DNA of 64,000 nt from positions 1,240,001 through 1,304,000 of the forward strand of contig JAGQDJ010000202.1 in the NCBI GenBank assembly GCA_022885665.1. The letters run 5' to 3'. The stretch comes from Triops longicaudatus (lineage: Eukaryota > Arthropoda > Branchiopoda > Notostraca > Triopsidae). Shown here in pieces: positions 49,301-62,892 of the stretch. The notes under the pieces are model-generated. The model did not search any database, was not told the origin of the DNA, and saw only the letters and a program-made list of their open reading frames with translations. How positions within the stretch are numbered: the stretch's first letter is position 1; the number at the start of each line of letters is the position of its first letter. The translations under genes and the position numbers were made by a program.

Positions 49301-52300
49301 ATTACTACGGAAATCAAGGCGCTTTCTTAGAGCTATATAGTAACTATTAAACATTATACCTACCGAGATCGCGATTTGGTCGATGTCGGCAAAAACGAGC
49401 GGGTCGTCGTAAATTTCCATTTTGGCCAAACCGGGAGGTTGAGGAGGCGGGGCTTGACTTGGGTATGGCAAAAGTTCTTCTACTCCTGCATCTTCGATGT
49501 ACAGACTTTCGGCCATCATGTACTCGGATCGCTTTTCGTTGATTAAATTCAACATTTCTTTACTCTGCTTTTCAACCAATGCCGCTGTCGCCGCTCTATT
49601 TTTCAATTAAGGGACAAAACATTAATAACCACATAAAAGGTGAAGGTAACGGAGAGGAAAGATGTTTTTGAGATAGAGCAGTAAAAATACCTTTCGTGCT
49701 CGAGAAGTTTGCGCGTGATAGATTCTTTCTTTTTGTCACGCCGTACCGTCATGTTCTTCTCGAGATCGTCCTTCTCTTGTTGGAGTTTCATTGTCAGTAC
49801 TTTCTGGTCATCTTTTTTACGACGGTTTTGCATTTCCCGTTCAAAGCGTGACGTGAGGCGCTCCAATTCTTTCTCCCATTCTTCCTACAAAATGATACAG
49901 CATTATTAAGACCCAGCCAGCAATAATAGGCTTTATGATTGCAAAATTCATATCCAATTCAAGTATTAAGGAAAAATGTCACTTGCGGGAAAGGAAGTTG
50001 CTTAAAAATAGATCGAAAAATTCGTAAAAAAATAGATCTGTACACAGGCACTGAAATACTTTGTTTTGAAATATTTTGAAGTACACTGAAATATTTTTTC
50101 TTTTTAAGCTCTTTTTTAAGTTTTTATCACCTTTTGTAATTACTGAATTTAATTTATTTTATACGGATAATCTGGGTTCGTTTATTTCCTTATTCGTATG
50201 GAAAACGTAGAAATTAATATATTTAGTCACATATTATCACTTTTTATTTACTCTGTTACTGTATTGTCTTGCGAACCGATCAAGGTCTTACCCGGAATTC
50301 TTCCTTCATGCGATATTCCTCTTCCTCGCGTTGCCGAGCAAACTTTCGGTACAGGTCGTCTTCTTCCTTGCGGTGTCTCATCTCTAGATGGATCTGAATG
50401 TCTTTGTCCTTGAAAAAAAATGGGAGATGAGACTTTGTTGCACATATCTTTTCCTAACACCTGTATGTTTAAAAAATCTGAAAATAATGTATAACGCTAA
50501 TTAGAACATGTAATCTTGGGTAGTATTTTTAAATCAGTTGAAAGCTCTACTAAAATTTCACTGTGATAATTTCTTTTGTTATTATTTCGTTTATCAATTT
50601 TGAAAAAAGGTGTTGTCGCTTAATCCGTTTATCCTATAATTCAAGTGAAAAAGTAATCAGTAACGTAGGGAAACAGAAAACTCAAAAGTTGTGCCTGAAG
50701 CCCAAAAAGTGGACGATAGGATAAAGCAAGGGAAAATACTTGTTTCAGGGGAAAGAGACAAAAATGTCAATGACCGAGAGTTTTTTCCAACTTACGGACC
50801 GCAAATCCATTGAGGCATTCACCCCAACGTGCAATCCATTGCAGTACTATAGGTTTAAAGGCTGCCACAGTGTACAGCAAGATAGTTAAAAAATGACTGA
50901 TGACAGTAATAATGGGGAAGAACATCGAGAAGAAATAGCTACCAACATAAAAGAGCGACTGACAGAACGACAATTGCGTAGTTCCTAAGGCTAGACAGAA
51001 GCGAAAATTTACATGTTCAGATCAGTGTATCTATAGTTGCCATCACTGTTCTTTACGATGTGGGCAACAAAAACATGTTCCTTAGTGTTTTCGACAAAAA
51101 GAGACAAAGGCAAGCTAAATATTAACGTTAAATAAACCTGCAATTGATTTCAGGAGACTGTTGACTTAAATTAGTGCTCATTACGAATGTTTGCAACGAA
51201 GCTGACAATGTAACATCTCGAAAGGTATAAACAGAGAAGTGAAACGATAATGTGCCTTAAACCATCGTAAATATCAAATCCCATTTTTATTTTTGTAAAA
51301 TTCAAACTGAATTCAAGCATTTACGGCTTCTTTGTTCGCCTACGTGTGTATTCGCCTGTATTTCTTGCGAGAATTGTAAATAGAGAGAAGACTTTTGGCA
51401 AACGGAGAGAAGGACACCAAAAACGGTCGCACGTTTTCTCGTTCTAAGTTCCCATGATGCAAAACGCGTGCGTGTGCACTGTTCTTCCTATTTATGGGCA
51501 TGAATAGTTAACATGTGTGCTGCGTTTCAATTGAGACTCCAGAAAGCAACTTTCTCCTATTCTTTTGCCCATCTGGAAATCACACAAAAGGTTCCTTCAG
51601 CGACTTTGTGACCATATTTAGACTTGTTCACGCAAAGGGCGTGGTTTCAGATTCTTAGTACTCTAGTGCAAGTCTCCTTTTGGATGTCTTTCTGCCCATT
51701 TCTCTCTATCTAAACTTGGGTAATACGGTTAAAATAACTTTTAGAAAATTTTGAAAGAATGGTGTTTCCTTTTAGAGGTTTTATTTTATTTTTTTTAGTG
51801 TCTTTCTGTTTTCTTCTGGAGGTCGGGCACCTCTGTCCTCCAGACAAGGCTAATGAGGCTCTGTAGGGTTAAAGTCGAAGAGTTTAAACTTAAAAAAGTG
51901 TCTTTCGAAGAAAACCTGCAAAAGTACCTTGGCTGTCATGGTTGATTAGTAAAGCACGCAAACGAACGTTTTTGCTAAATTTTATTGGTTTGACATTATC
52001 CCACTAGTCTTGTTAATAACACGTGTGAACTCTCGTTCGTTACTAGAGAATAATACATAGTCCTGTCGCTGTTTCTTTTTCTGACAGTAATGCGGTTCTT
52101 ATACTTGGGAATAGTTAATAACCATAAATATATGACTTTGATTTAGGAACGGCGTTAACTTTAGGAAACAACGTACTTAATCCATTCGGTAGCTAGTTTT
52201 ATATTTGAACTTCAGTGTGGAGTGTGACCATCAAGGTAAAGGAAATTACAATTTTAAATGTGTTTGCGAAACATGTACCTCTCCAACTGCTTTAACAAAT

Positions 52301-53842
52301 TAAACCGGCTCTAGAGAAATTTACTTGAAAGGATAAAACTAAAAACTTAATAGTCGTATTGTAATCAAAAGCACGATAGTTTCACACGATTTTCGGTGCC
52401 TTTGAACAGAGAAATTTTCGAATAATTTTACTTGACTTTAATATACGCTGTCGCCTAGTATTTCTAGCGTAAGAAGTAGGAATGGTCTTAACTTAAATTT
52501 AACTGACAAGTAATATCAAATATTCCATAATCAATTTGCATCACGTTGTTAATTTAAAGAGGATTTTTGTAGTGGATTTTTTTAACAGCACCCACCTGCT
52601 GAAAAGATAGAAAATTTTGGGATTAACGAAGATAAGATTAATAATGATGACAATAGGATGCATGAATAGTTGTTGCATGTGCCTGTTTAGGAAAATCCCT
52701 AACATGCGAAACATCAGATTTTTTTGGCTAATGGCTCATTTGGGTGGAGGTTACATTTTGGGTCATTTGTATATTCCGAGGCGTTGCTTTGAATTCCCTT
52801 GGGCGGGATTACCTAATTTACATAAAATAAATAGACTGTGACTTTGGCGGTGTACTTCTATGCAAGTTTTTACGCTTCTTAATCAAGTTTCAGAGCACGA
52901 TAACCACCTTTATGCCGAGAATCACAGAAAAAGTTAGTAAAAATCTGTTTTTCTCTATTTTTGTTTCTTAAGCTTATCTTGCAGTCCGAACCCAAAACAT
53001 AAACCTATAGTTATCAATTCTCGCAAAGAAAAAGCTAGAAAAAGTGACTTATAACTTACAATAATTTATAGCTTTTACAATAAAAGGTGAATCAAATCTG
53101 TCATTGTTCAAATATGAATATTTTAGGGCCTAAATTGTTTCTGAGTCGTTTATTGATCAACGCAAGACAAACCGCAGACGAAACCATCAAAACACACGGT
53201 TACTATAACAACTACGATTAATGAATATTTTTAACCTATATTAAACACAGCCCGCATAATCTGCAACAAAAAGACGTCTTTTCGATCCAAGGGAATAACT
53301 TTTTAAAAATGCCGGTACCATGTGCTATTGCCGATTTGTGCGGCAACTGTTTTACGCCAAGGGAATTTATTTTGCTTGGGAATATTCATTAGCGTTAGGA
53401 GAAAAGTAGAATAAGACAAGAGAGAAAGTCCGCGACGAAAGAAACTTGCCTATTTAAAATCAGGTCACCAAGGTCGTTTCGGCTATTTCAACACGCTTTT
53501 TAAAAACCTCTTTGAGATCGCTTAGAAAGCTTGTTTGGAATCGTTAGGAAGGTGACCTTTACTATCTCGTCTTGAAGAATTCCCTCTTTGCTACAAACAT
53601 AATCGTAAGGGCAAATATATCCCCCAGCACAGGTCGAAGTTGATAATTGCATATCATTATGACGTCACAGCGCTACAAACATTTCTTTTGTGCACCTTCC
53701 GACAACTCACTCTGAGCAAGGACCTTTTAACCATACGAAGGTTAATAGCCACGAAGGTTTTCTTAAGCATTACCAGCTTTGCATGAATGTAAATTCCTAC
53801 TTGTTCTAAGGTCAGACTGCAATGACTTCAGGTTACATCGAC

Positions 53843-53884
<42 letters not shown>

Positions 53885-55940
53885 TGACCGAATATTTACA
53901 TTACATGTGCGGAAGTTGGTTTGTTAATGGATACTCTGCCTTGAAGCCGAGGGTGCTACACGGTATACACATTATAGATTCTTCCTATTGTGAAATCTTT
54001 TCCTATTGTGATACTTTTTTAATATAGTAAAATGTTTTGCATTATACGTTTTCGTCAGCTTCGTTCGCAATGAGACACAATAAGTTCGTTAAAAACTTGA
54101 ATTCTTGAGCTTAACGAAAAATGTAAAATAGTAATAGCTATAAGTCTTGAGCTATCTAGACATTGTCTGTGCGTTACATTGATGTTACAAATTTTTTCAT
54201 CGTGAAGAAAAGAGTACCGGAGTACTGGAAATGAGTACTTTTATTAACTTTTTTCCCATATTAACTCGACCATGGAACCAGAGGTCAGAATACAACACTT
54301 GCAAAAAGTGTACGTGTTTCGCTCCAAAAGGAGTGACTTTTTCTCTCTTCCCTTGACAAGAATATGTACAGAAGTTGCGAATTAGCGATACAAGCAGGAA
54401 ACCTCATTTGGGAAAATACGCAAGGGTATTCATGGTAGAGCGAGTATTCCTGGGACTTGGCTCACGGATTGTGCGTCTTATAAGGTAAAAGAAAAATAGC
54501 AAAGAAATCTGCGTGGAAAAAACACTTCCTTTTGTAGTTATTGGCATAATAGACGCGAGAAAAATCCAACTATAAAGCTAGCTTGCAACATTTTCGATTT
54601 CCGAACTCCTTACCTTGCACGTAATAGTAACAATACTGTAATAAAGTACAGTCACGTATATTATCTGTTCACGAGACCTTAGAATGCAGAATCCTTTCCC
54701 TAAGGATAATTTCATTCTTTTCCTTATCTTGGAAACTACGCACTAATTCAGCCCGAAAATCTTGGCGTGGCACAAGATCTTGTAGAACTATCAAAGTTGT
54801 TTTTAGCCTAGAATGGAATTTCAATCTTCTTTGGAGTTTCATGGCAAATGAACAGCTGCTGTTCCCGCCCATTTAAAAAGAAGCTAAAGATGGTGCACAC
54901 CTTCAACCACACCTAACGGTTTGTCTTTTTGAGCAACGGCTTGCGTGTACTTTTCTACCTTCCGACCTCTTCTTTCCAACCGTAAACCTCAAACCTTTCT
55001 TCAGGTGCAAGCCGACAAGAAAGAATGCATGGAAAGCATAACTAACATAACTAAACGCTACAGGGAAATTTCATAAGAATGCGCCATGAAAGTAAGATGT
55101 ACAAATTTCCCTGAAACGTAATATACGCCGATGTGCAAATCCAAAACGCTTTTAAAGCATTTTACAAAGATTTTTAATAAAAGAAATCAAAACAAATTTT
55201 GGTTATTAATTTAAAACTGAAGACATTTTTTTGGCTAAAAAATCTACGAATAATATCTAATTTTCTTCTTTTTAAAATAATAAGTTATTATTAATAAATT
55301 TTGTAAGATAAAGTTAATTAACGTCTGAAAATCCTTTTAAGTCATCAAAGCTTACCAAATACGAATCCAGCGGTTTCTCTTTACTTCGTCCACTATAGGA
55401 GCGCTGTAGTTCAGTTGCCCTAAGGGCGTGGGCAATATGCAAGGCCGAGGCATCAAATCGTCCGTACTGGTAATCGCTGACATTGAGAAAACTGTTGTTA
55501 TTTCCATTCTCTCCTCCACTACCTCCTCCACCACTTCCTCCTATCCTTTCGCCAAAGGCACTCCCGCTTCCCCGCGAAACATTCATCTGACCGCGGATAG
55601 CCAAAGCATCCGCGTCGAACGTGCCCTTCCCGCTCCCGCGAATTTGTTCGTTGACGTAGTTGGACGATTTGGGAACGTTGAGCGCTGATCGAATGCCCAC
55701 CGCAGAGCCATCCAAGTGACCCGGACCAATTTTGGGTACATGACTGGTGCAATACACTTCCTTATCCTCTGTGCTATGTTGGTTGTTGTAATACGTCTTC
55801 AACGAGAGTTTGGTACCGCAGGTGGCGCACTTGAAGCAACCATGGTGGAAGAAGGTAAAGTCTTTGAGCGGACCGATCCGGTCCACTTGGTAGACCACCT
55901 GTCCACACCGGAAACAGTGATTCTCATAAAAGTTCATCAT
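46361..55940 (-). CDS. Hil: Hillarin: LIM domain, coiled coil, KY/transglutaminase-like domain (about 827 aa)
   Basis: Cytoskeleton-associated protein of the hillarin/KY family. Exons in coding order: 55356-55940, 50292-50408, 49691-49884, 49364-49595, 48970-49052, 48765-48908, 48434-48652, 47876-48084, 47472-47602, 46361-46930. A complete LIM zinc module (Cys9, Cys12, His32, Cys35, Cys38, Cys41, Cys64, His67) is followed by a Gly/Ser/Asn-rich linker, a highly charged Glu/Arg/Lys coiled coil (about 196-340), and the KY-type peptidase-like domain (WITVKNLNTM; KYGTES; VVIKGYSKSAGY; NSWNAVYVAG; CNWGARHL) with its C-terminal beta-rich extension. The expected Cys-His-Asp triad positions hold Glu441, Asn483 and Gln498, so it is probably not an enzyme. 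The start MMNFYENHCF follows a splice acceptor. Exon 1 could also use a weaker donor 33 bases later (55323), adding 11 residues. Intron 1 is 4.9 kb. Confidence 0.93.
50409..55355 (-). other. Hil: Hillarin intron 1 (4.9 kb)
   Basis: Large first coding intron, the usual place for regulatory DNA. It holds a consensus TGACGTCA at 53660-53667 and a T37 tract at 53846-53882. No nested gene was recognised on either strand. Confidence 0.5.
53846..53882 (+). repeat. Poly-T tract (37 T)
   Basis: Uninterrupted T run inside hillarin intron 1, i.e. poly-A on the transcribed strand's RNA. Confidence 0.9.
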
Positions 55941-56837
55941 TTTTGCCTGCTCTGAAAAAATAGCTTCCGTTTCCTTCTGAAAGGAAATAAACTCGCAAAA
56001 TTGGTGCGAAGTATGCGAGAATTTCAAATCTGGCAAGGGATCGTAGGATTTGTCTGTTTGACAGATTTGCTTAACACTATTGACTCTTGGTAAGTGAGAA
56101 ACTTAGGCACTAATGAGTTGGATGGGGTGAGAACCACTCAGTGACCTTATAAGGCACTTTTTGAAGAGAGGAAGAAAGAGCCACTTGCCAAACAGAACTC
56201 CTAAACTTTTTTTTTTCTGGCGTAGGTCGATAACCCTCCCTGTCTTTAACGGCAGCAGGTAAAACTGGCTCTCGGTCACCGACGTCACACTTGCATTTTT
56301 CGATTAAAACCCCACCGCGAGGCACAAGTATTATGTTAGAAGACACGAGAATTGTGTGGTTCAGGCAGTGGCTCGCTCAAGACTGAGGTAAGGTACAAGC
56401 ATTCGCCCCGGAGTTGTAATGCCCCAAACGTGTCTTGTCTTGGTTACCTGACGAGCTCAGGTATTAATGGGAGGGGAGTCAGAAAACCGGAGTGCAGGGG
56501 CCTTTCCTGTCTGTTTTGGTTAAAGAGAACGATACCCGCTAGGCGTATTATTTGACTCTTCCCCATGTGCTATCCCGCTAGTCAACATACGTAGCCTATT
56601 GCATGTAGCAGGGAAGAGGTACAGATTGTTTACGGTACATTTGAATAAATTTCAGATTACTCTCTCGTAATATTTGTACAAAAAAACGTACTGTCCATGG
56701 TTTGATTCAGAAAACTCAGTTGATTGTTCTGGAGCGTGAAATTTAAGCTTTGGTGTGGTCGGATTACGATTTTTTCAAGTTGCGGTACGTTTCATGTCAG
56801 AAACGAAAATATGCGGACGATTTTGACCTAAGCGAAG

Positions 56838-56866
56838 TTAAAGTGAATTTAATAAATTCACTTTAA
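56838..56866. repeat. Perfect 29-bp palindrome
   Basis: TTAAAGTGAATTTA and its exact reverse complement flank a single A, giving 14-bp arms with a 1-base centre. It lies about 900 bases upstream of the hillarin start. Confidence 0.8.
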
Positions 56867-57265
56867 ATTAACTTTAAATTCTGTAGAAAAAAGAGTAGTT
56901 CAGCCATAACTGCAGACTGTTTTATTATGACGTCGTTTGTATGCGTAAGTAATTTTTTAGTTGATTGGTGTCTTAAATTGTAAAAGATATTCAAACACTG
57001 TACAGAAATCAAATTTTGGTCAAAAGCTTACAAATTTCAGCAAAATTATGCCATAACTAACAATATTTGTGTAATTTCCTTCGTCAATAAGCTTAGTCGA
57101 TTTTATCTCTGCAAAACTTCAGTTATTTAATTAAGGAAGTTTGGACCATTGTCGTTTTCAGTTCAACGACGCTGCCCTGTCCAAAATAGTGATGGATCTG
57201 CAGTGAGCTAGTTGAGCTCTAACTTATTAGAGCTTTATTGAAACCTGGAATACCGTTTTATAACT

Positions 57266-57268
<3 letters not shown>

Positions 57269-57307
<39 letters not shown>
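57269..57307 (+). repeat. Poly-T tract (39 T)
   Basis: Longest of the five T runs in the window. Confidence 0.9.
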
Positions 57308-57310
<3 letters not shown>

Positions 57311-59049
57311 TACGTGTCTTTGGTCGTAAGTGATTTGATTTCACAAATCTCATTCAGAATTAGACGTGTATCCCGTATGACGAGCTAACATCGTAATATT
57401 TAATTGAAAGATTAAATAAGGAATTTTAGCACACAATGTTTTCTTTTATTGAGAACAATAAAATATCGCGTTAGCGAAGTTGGGTATTACGGAATACCGA
57501 CTACTATGGTTGAAGTCGACTTTGCCGAAGTAGCTAAATAAATATACACACAAATTATCTGATCTCTTGAAATATTTGCTGTCTCTGGAGAGTTGATTAA
57601 GTTAAATTTTACCGTAGTACCTCGTCATAAGAAGATTTTCTTGTGCATTTCTGTGACTAAATTTGTCAAGTCCAAGTTTATGAATCACGCTCGAACGCAT
57701 GTCAGTTGATAGATTCGCAACTTTATTGGAGTTGAGATTTCATGACATGGATGAGGAGTCGCGAAGGTTTGGTTTTCAGTTGCAGTTGGTTAATGAGCTA
57801 TAATTACTAGCTACGTCACTGTTTTTGGGGTTAGAGGTGGTTTCTTTTTGGGTTATTAGGGTTGGGATTTGGGGATAGGCTGTCTATTACATAAGCATTT
57901 CCGCAATATGGGATCAAGGGGGAAATGGAAACTTCCCATTAGAAAGACGCCCACAACAATTAACGTGAGCGTGAGAGTCTCTTGTTTCCGCTGTAGAGTT
58001 CCTCAGCCAAAACTTTACAACTAATCAAGTGAAAACCATGATATGGCTTTCGGTGTGATTTGCATGCCATTAAAGGGTTCCTTCCTTTCCGCATTATTTT
58101 AAAGTGTTATTCATTACTTATTATTGAGTCAGCATAGGCACGGTTTATTCACTTCGCCAGTTAGGTGATATGATTGAAAATTAACTCTCCAAACGTTCGT
58201 CCATTAGAAGAATTTACAACCGGAACATTATAAGAATGTTTCATTTCCTTTCCTAATTTCATGGTGTTTCTTGTTAATGTGTTCACTGAATTGAAACAAT
58301 ACCTCTGACATTACCCAGCATTCGGACGAGCCCAAGTCATTAATCTGTCAAAAGATTTTTATGTTTACAATCCTACGATAGCATATTTAACACATAGATT
58401 TCCATGTTATTCGCTTATACGAAAGATAGTACAGGAGCCCGAGTGTTACAAAATAATTAGAAAAAAAATGTGTTCGTAGTATGTGTACGTAGTGTCGGGA
58501 TATTTATGTAACTATTTACTAGCGATAAGATTAACTCATAAGTTAACTTAACTCATAGTTGAACTAAATTATAATTTTAATTTCTCTTCAAACTTCTACT
58601 GTAGGACAATAATATCCATATTAATTAAGAAACCTCCTACAGGCCAGAAAACCGCTCAAGTATGAATTCAATTGCGTTTCAATATCCCGTTAGCTTCGAT
58701 TTACAAAACGACATAGAACAGACTCGTGATTAGTGCTTCACCTGTCATTGCAGTTTGACCATCTGCTGTCTACGTTGGCAGACATCAAGATTAAAAGAGA
58801 AAGGAATAAGGCAAAGAAAAAAAAACATTATTTCCCTATAGTAAGGTTTGTTGTATTTACTTGACCCACAATTACGAACAGAAATTGCACATTTCTGACT
58901 AGTTAACAAATATATAAAACACAGAAGGATGTTTTATACATGATCTCTTCTCTCCTCTTTCAGTGAGTGTGCTTTTCACCTCTAATAAATCGGAATGAAA
59001 AAAATGGCCAAAATACCGAAAAAAAGTCAAATCAAACATGCTACCCAAT

Positions 59050-62000
59050 TCATACATCGTCGAATAAGCGAGGGCGACTATAGGAAGTACCCAGGTTTGA
59101 ATAACTCGTTGAATGCCCGCTGCGGAATGTACCAGGATAGTCGCCTTGCACTTGACCTTGATTCCGTACTCCTCGGGCCATAAACAAACTATCCAAACGA
59201 GCGTCATCATCATCTGGGATGCGAGGAGGTGAATCGGAATCAGTCTCCTGACTCCTCCTCCAGGGTTCATCTCGACTTTGCAGCAAACCTTTTAGTTCAA
59301 TAAGAAAAAACAACTTTAGTAAGTCCCAAAGCAGCACGATAACGCAAAAGTAACGTAGAAGTAGGCTCATCTAAGAGAATGACAAAAATAACAGGGAGCA
59401 AACGTTTTTAGGATGGGTTGAAATACTGGTTTCAAAATCGAAACATAAGTCTGTGACATGTGGTGGAAATTATTAAATCATTTTTGGATACCGCCAGTAC
59501 TTTGAGATTGCTTACCTGTAGCTTCGCGATATCTGTTCGCTCGCTCAGCAGTTCTAGTTTGATATTCGCGTTTTCGGTTTTGCGCCTCTTCGAAGCGTTG
59601 TCTCTTCCTTTTTTCTGTTATAAAATAAAACAACGGACTTTAGTTAGCGCTAACGTTACAAGCTAGAGCTTCAATTCTGACCGAAATACCTAGGATGCAC
59701 AACGAAAATGAACCTACTGCCCAGGAATTAAATGACGTAAAAACTCGTTATAAAGGGCATGCGAGTGCTATGCTGTAGTAGAATTTATGTCTTTTAATTT
59801 TATCTAATAAATCGAAGTCAAATATGCGAAATTTTATAAGAGTGCAATCCCTATAAAATGATAAAAATATACAAAAACTGCTGTACATTACGTTAAATGA
59901 CTAATTAAGCATGCAAAAATGTTGAAATATGTAACGATAATGAGCTCCGACGCTATTGATGAAATACAATGAAAGGGAGACGTAGTATTTCATCCACTAA
60001 AAACAAAAGCTAAGATTTGTCCCGAAAAATACCATTTTACGAATTGAGAAATAATTAAAAATTTACCGCGTCGGATGAGTTCCTTGCCTTCATCCACCAA
60101 ATCTGCCGTGATATCTTCATCCCCCACAAATTGCTGAAAACCCAGTAAAGAAAGTAGACGCGCCCCGAGGCTAAAATATGTTGCAAGGCAAAGACCCAAT
60201 ATTGCCATGGGGAAATAAATATTAAACCCGTCTGAAATAATGTACAGCACGTCCATATGACCCATGATCTGATCAAGGAACAAACGAATCAGTTCGCCTT
60301 TTTCGTGAACTATCTTGTCTGGTTACCTGCGTGTAGTAAGTTTCAAGAATCCTTGTCTTAATAACATGGCTATCCATGTGAATTAAGCCCAGAAAGTTTA
60401 AACACATTGGGGGAGTTAAACGACACAACATCCTAGGAATGCACGAGAAAATTAAATTCGCCAAACAGGTATCACAAAACGTACACATTTTGGGTACTTT
60501 TCTATATTACAGTTATTTACTTACTTAAAAATACATAACCAAAAAAAGGACGCAAAAAGCATTTAACTTACATCCCGGAAAAGATAAGACTGTACTCGTC
60601 TGTTTGGTGATGAGGAGCCAAGTAAACAAAATCCAAAAAACGGATCTTTAAAACCGTAGAATACGCGCAGATACACAGATAAGCGATGGATAGAATCGAC
60701 AAAATCTGCAAGGCAAAGACACAGATAATTACCAAACAACGTTTTTTCGCAAGTAAATTATCGCGTTGAAAACAATAATTTATGCAATATAATGGAAGTG
60801 TTTTGATTAATACTTTTTGTGGCTCCCACTTACTTCTATAGAATGGTAATCGTAGGTTTGTTTGGCCTTTTCCACAAATATGGCGAAAAGTGAAAGAGTC
60901 GGGTTCGCTTTAAAAAAGGTCAATTCGGACCAAACAACAATGCTGGATAAAATCGCTAATACGATGGCTACAAATCGCAGAACGTACTTTTCCAGCCGAC
61001 ACTTCCAAAACCATTCTATAAAGTAATTTTTAATATAAATTTGCTAATTTTACACACCAATCAAGAGACTTATTACCTAAACGGGAAGAATGCAACATTT
61101 TTGTAAGTCCCGTACGTGTTTTAGGAAACGTGGCTTTAAAATAATGTTCATGACTTCCTTCATTACGTAAGATATCTTCCATATCAATCACTTTTTCGAC
61201 CAAATTTTCCCATTGTGTTTCCGTTCGGTGATGCGTCTGCAGCGCTTTAATAACCTAATTACCAGAAATCTTAATAAGTCTCGGAACTACACGCTCAAAA
61301 AGGCAACCAATGACACTAAATAATAATAATAATAATAAAAAATAATAGTAAAAAATTCCTTGTTAAAAAAATAATTTTATTAAATTTAACTCCAACCTTT
61401 ACATAATATATTATGAGTTATCTTCCAATAGTTCTGCAACGTGTTTCTGCTTAAATGATTTGTAGATTTATAAACTTACTTGGCGATGCAATCTAATCAA
61501 AGACGCTTCGTTAGGGACCACGTTAGAATTTCCCGATACTGGCACTCGAGAACGGCTTCTTTCTCTCATTTCGATGGGTACTTTCATTTGAATCGTTTCT
61601 ACATATGGTTTCAAGGGATGATTTTCTTCCACTGAGTTAGCAGCTGCTTGTAAAGCCTACATGCCCATATAATAAAATGAAATAGCAGTTTAGTTTTTTG
61701 TCACACTTCTATCTTAGTGAAACCGAGACAAAAATACTAAGTTATTACGTCTAAGCAATCTTCAAGATTTTCTTCAGCGCAACTTTTCTCCGTGTTCAAT
61801 TTCGATGCTTTAAAATATAAGTGATTTAAAGTGTACGTTCGTTTCGCTCGATTCCATAAGGAACGCGGAACGTCCACTAAACCGTAGCCGAGCAGTAAAA
61901 CGAGCCAAAAAAGCCCCCACGTATTACTGGCCGAAGCTGCAATCGCTTTCAGTTTTGGCCTAAATTTAATATAAAAAACTTCCATTACAAACACGTTTAT

Positions 62001-62799
62001 TTCCATTTTTCTACGATACCGTTCATTTCTAACAACTGTGACTTTATTCTGAATAATAAATTTTATGTGGTACGTTTCTTACCAATCAAAACTAAACTCC
62101 GGTTTCGTGAAAAGGTAAATTAGAAGAATGCAGACGATGAGCAAATACGAGCCATAGTAAATGAGATTGTCACGAACGGCAGACCTGAGTTTGCCTTTGA
62201 TGGTGAAGTTGCCCGCTTTGCTGTAAGATTGCATTAATGGCAATACCAACCTTTGGTCCAGAGTACAACAAACTTGAGATTATTCTTTTTAATAGCTTGC
62301 TTCAGGAAGTTTACCAGGTTAGAAATTGCGAAGTCCAGTAAACTACGCGCCACAAATGGGGCATAACAGTCGGCGGAATGTAGGTTCCTGGTTCTTGGCA
62401 GTTTGACACGCTGCTATTATCAATTATAGCAGCAGGAGTAGTACTCACTGAGATATTGGAAATGTCAGGTGCGGCAGTGTCATTTCCCAATCCTGGATTA
62501 ACTACCAAACGAAGCTGATAGGGTGTAGAATTACTTCTATTTTCTTCCAAACATTGTCGATAAACAGTCTAAACGAAAGACAATGAACTATTAGAAAGAA
62601 ACCAAACAAACAATATTTTACTTACGGAAGTAACATCCAAAGGTAGAAGAAATGCGATTAGGAAAGAAAAATACCACGCAATTAACACAGCAATCGTGAC
62701 GATAATATGGTGCCGGAACCAGTTTCCATAGCGATATAACAAAGTAGCTGCCAAGAAAAAGGTACCAATAATTTCTGCTACCAAAGGTCCAACGGCCAT
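59050..62799 (-). CDS. LMBRD2: LMBR1 domain-containing protein 2 (707 aa)
   Basis: Multi-pass membrane protein of the LMBR1/lipocalin-receptor-like family; the vertebrate protein has been linked to GPCR/beta-adrenergic signalling. Exons in coding order: 62626-62799, 62315-62568, 62083-62250, 61749-61959, 61480-61656, 61077-61254, 60834-61015, 60572-60705, 60327-60432, 60067-60268, 59516-59614, 59050-59288; phases close. Recognisable blocks: N-terminal helices (AWYFSFLIAFLLPLDVTS), WLVLPLMQSY, ASNTWGLFWLVLLLGYGLVDVPRS, the soluble helical region with ETQWENLVEKV, SGMMLCRLTPPMCLNFLGL, NIYFPMAILGLCLATYFSLG, GFQQFVGD and DLVDEGKELIRR, then a charged tail ending FDDV. Length matches the roughly 695-residue human protein. 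A spliced 5' UTR is likely: a polypyrimidine/CAG acceptor lies 28 bases before the ATG. Confidence 0.95.
61318..61340 (+). repeat. (TAA)n microsatellite
   Basis: Short TAA repeat inside LMBRD2 intron 5, between the exons at 61254 and 61480. Confidence 0.8.
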
Positions 62800-62827
62800 T
62801 TTCTTCTCTGTTTGCTTTTAAATTGTA

Positions 62828-62838
62828 CTGAAAAAGGT
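62828..62838 (-). promoter_or_regulatory. Splice acceptor between BBIP1 and LMBRD2
   Basis: Coding-strand ACCTTTTTCAG followed by a 28-base leader and the LMBRD2 ATG. It sits 55-65 bases downstream of the BBIP1 stop codon, so the LMBRD2 message is probably spliced from an exon located at or beyond BBIP1, or trans-spliced. Confidence 0.5.
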
Positions 62839-62892
62839 GAAGTTTGGAATTGCTTTCAAGACAGATGCGCAGAAAGTAAAAGGCGCGTAAAT

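Larger units (their letters stand above)
55941..59049. other. Spacer upstream of hillarin
   Basis: Hillarin's 5' UTR exon(s) and promoter should lie in the left part; a good acceptor sits just before its start codon. Also holds a perfect palindrome (56838-56866) and a T39 tract. LMBRD2's 3' UTR occupies the right end. No other gene seen. Confidence 0.4.

Noticed and set aside
50793..50850. Possible extra hillarin exon (LQWIARWGECLNGF on the minus strand, with acceptor TATAG and donor GTAAGT)
   Set aside because: The donor is good, but the phase does not fit between the flanking exons without a break and the peptide is unlike the coiled coil around it.
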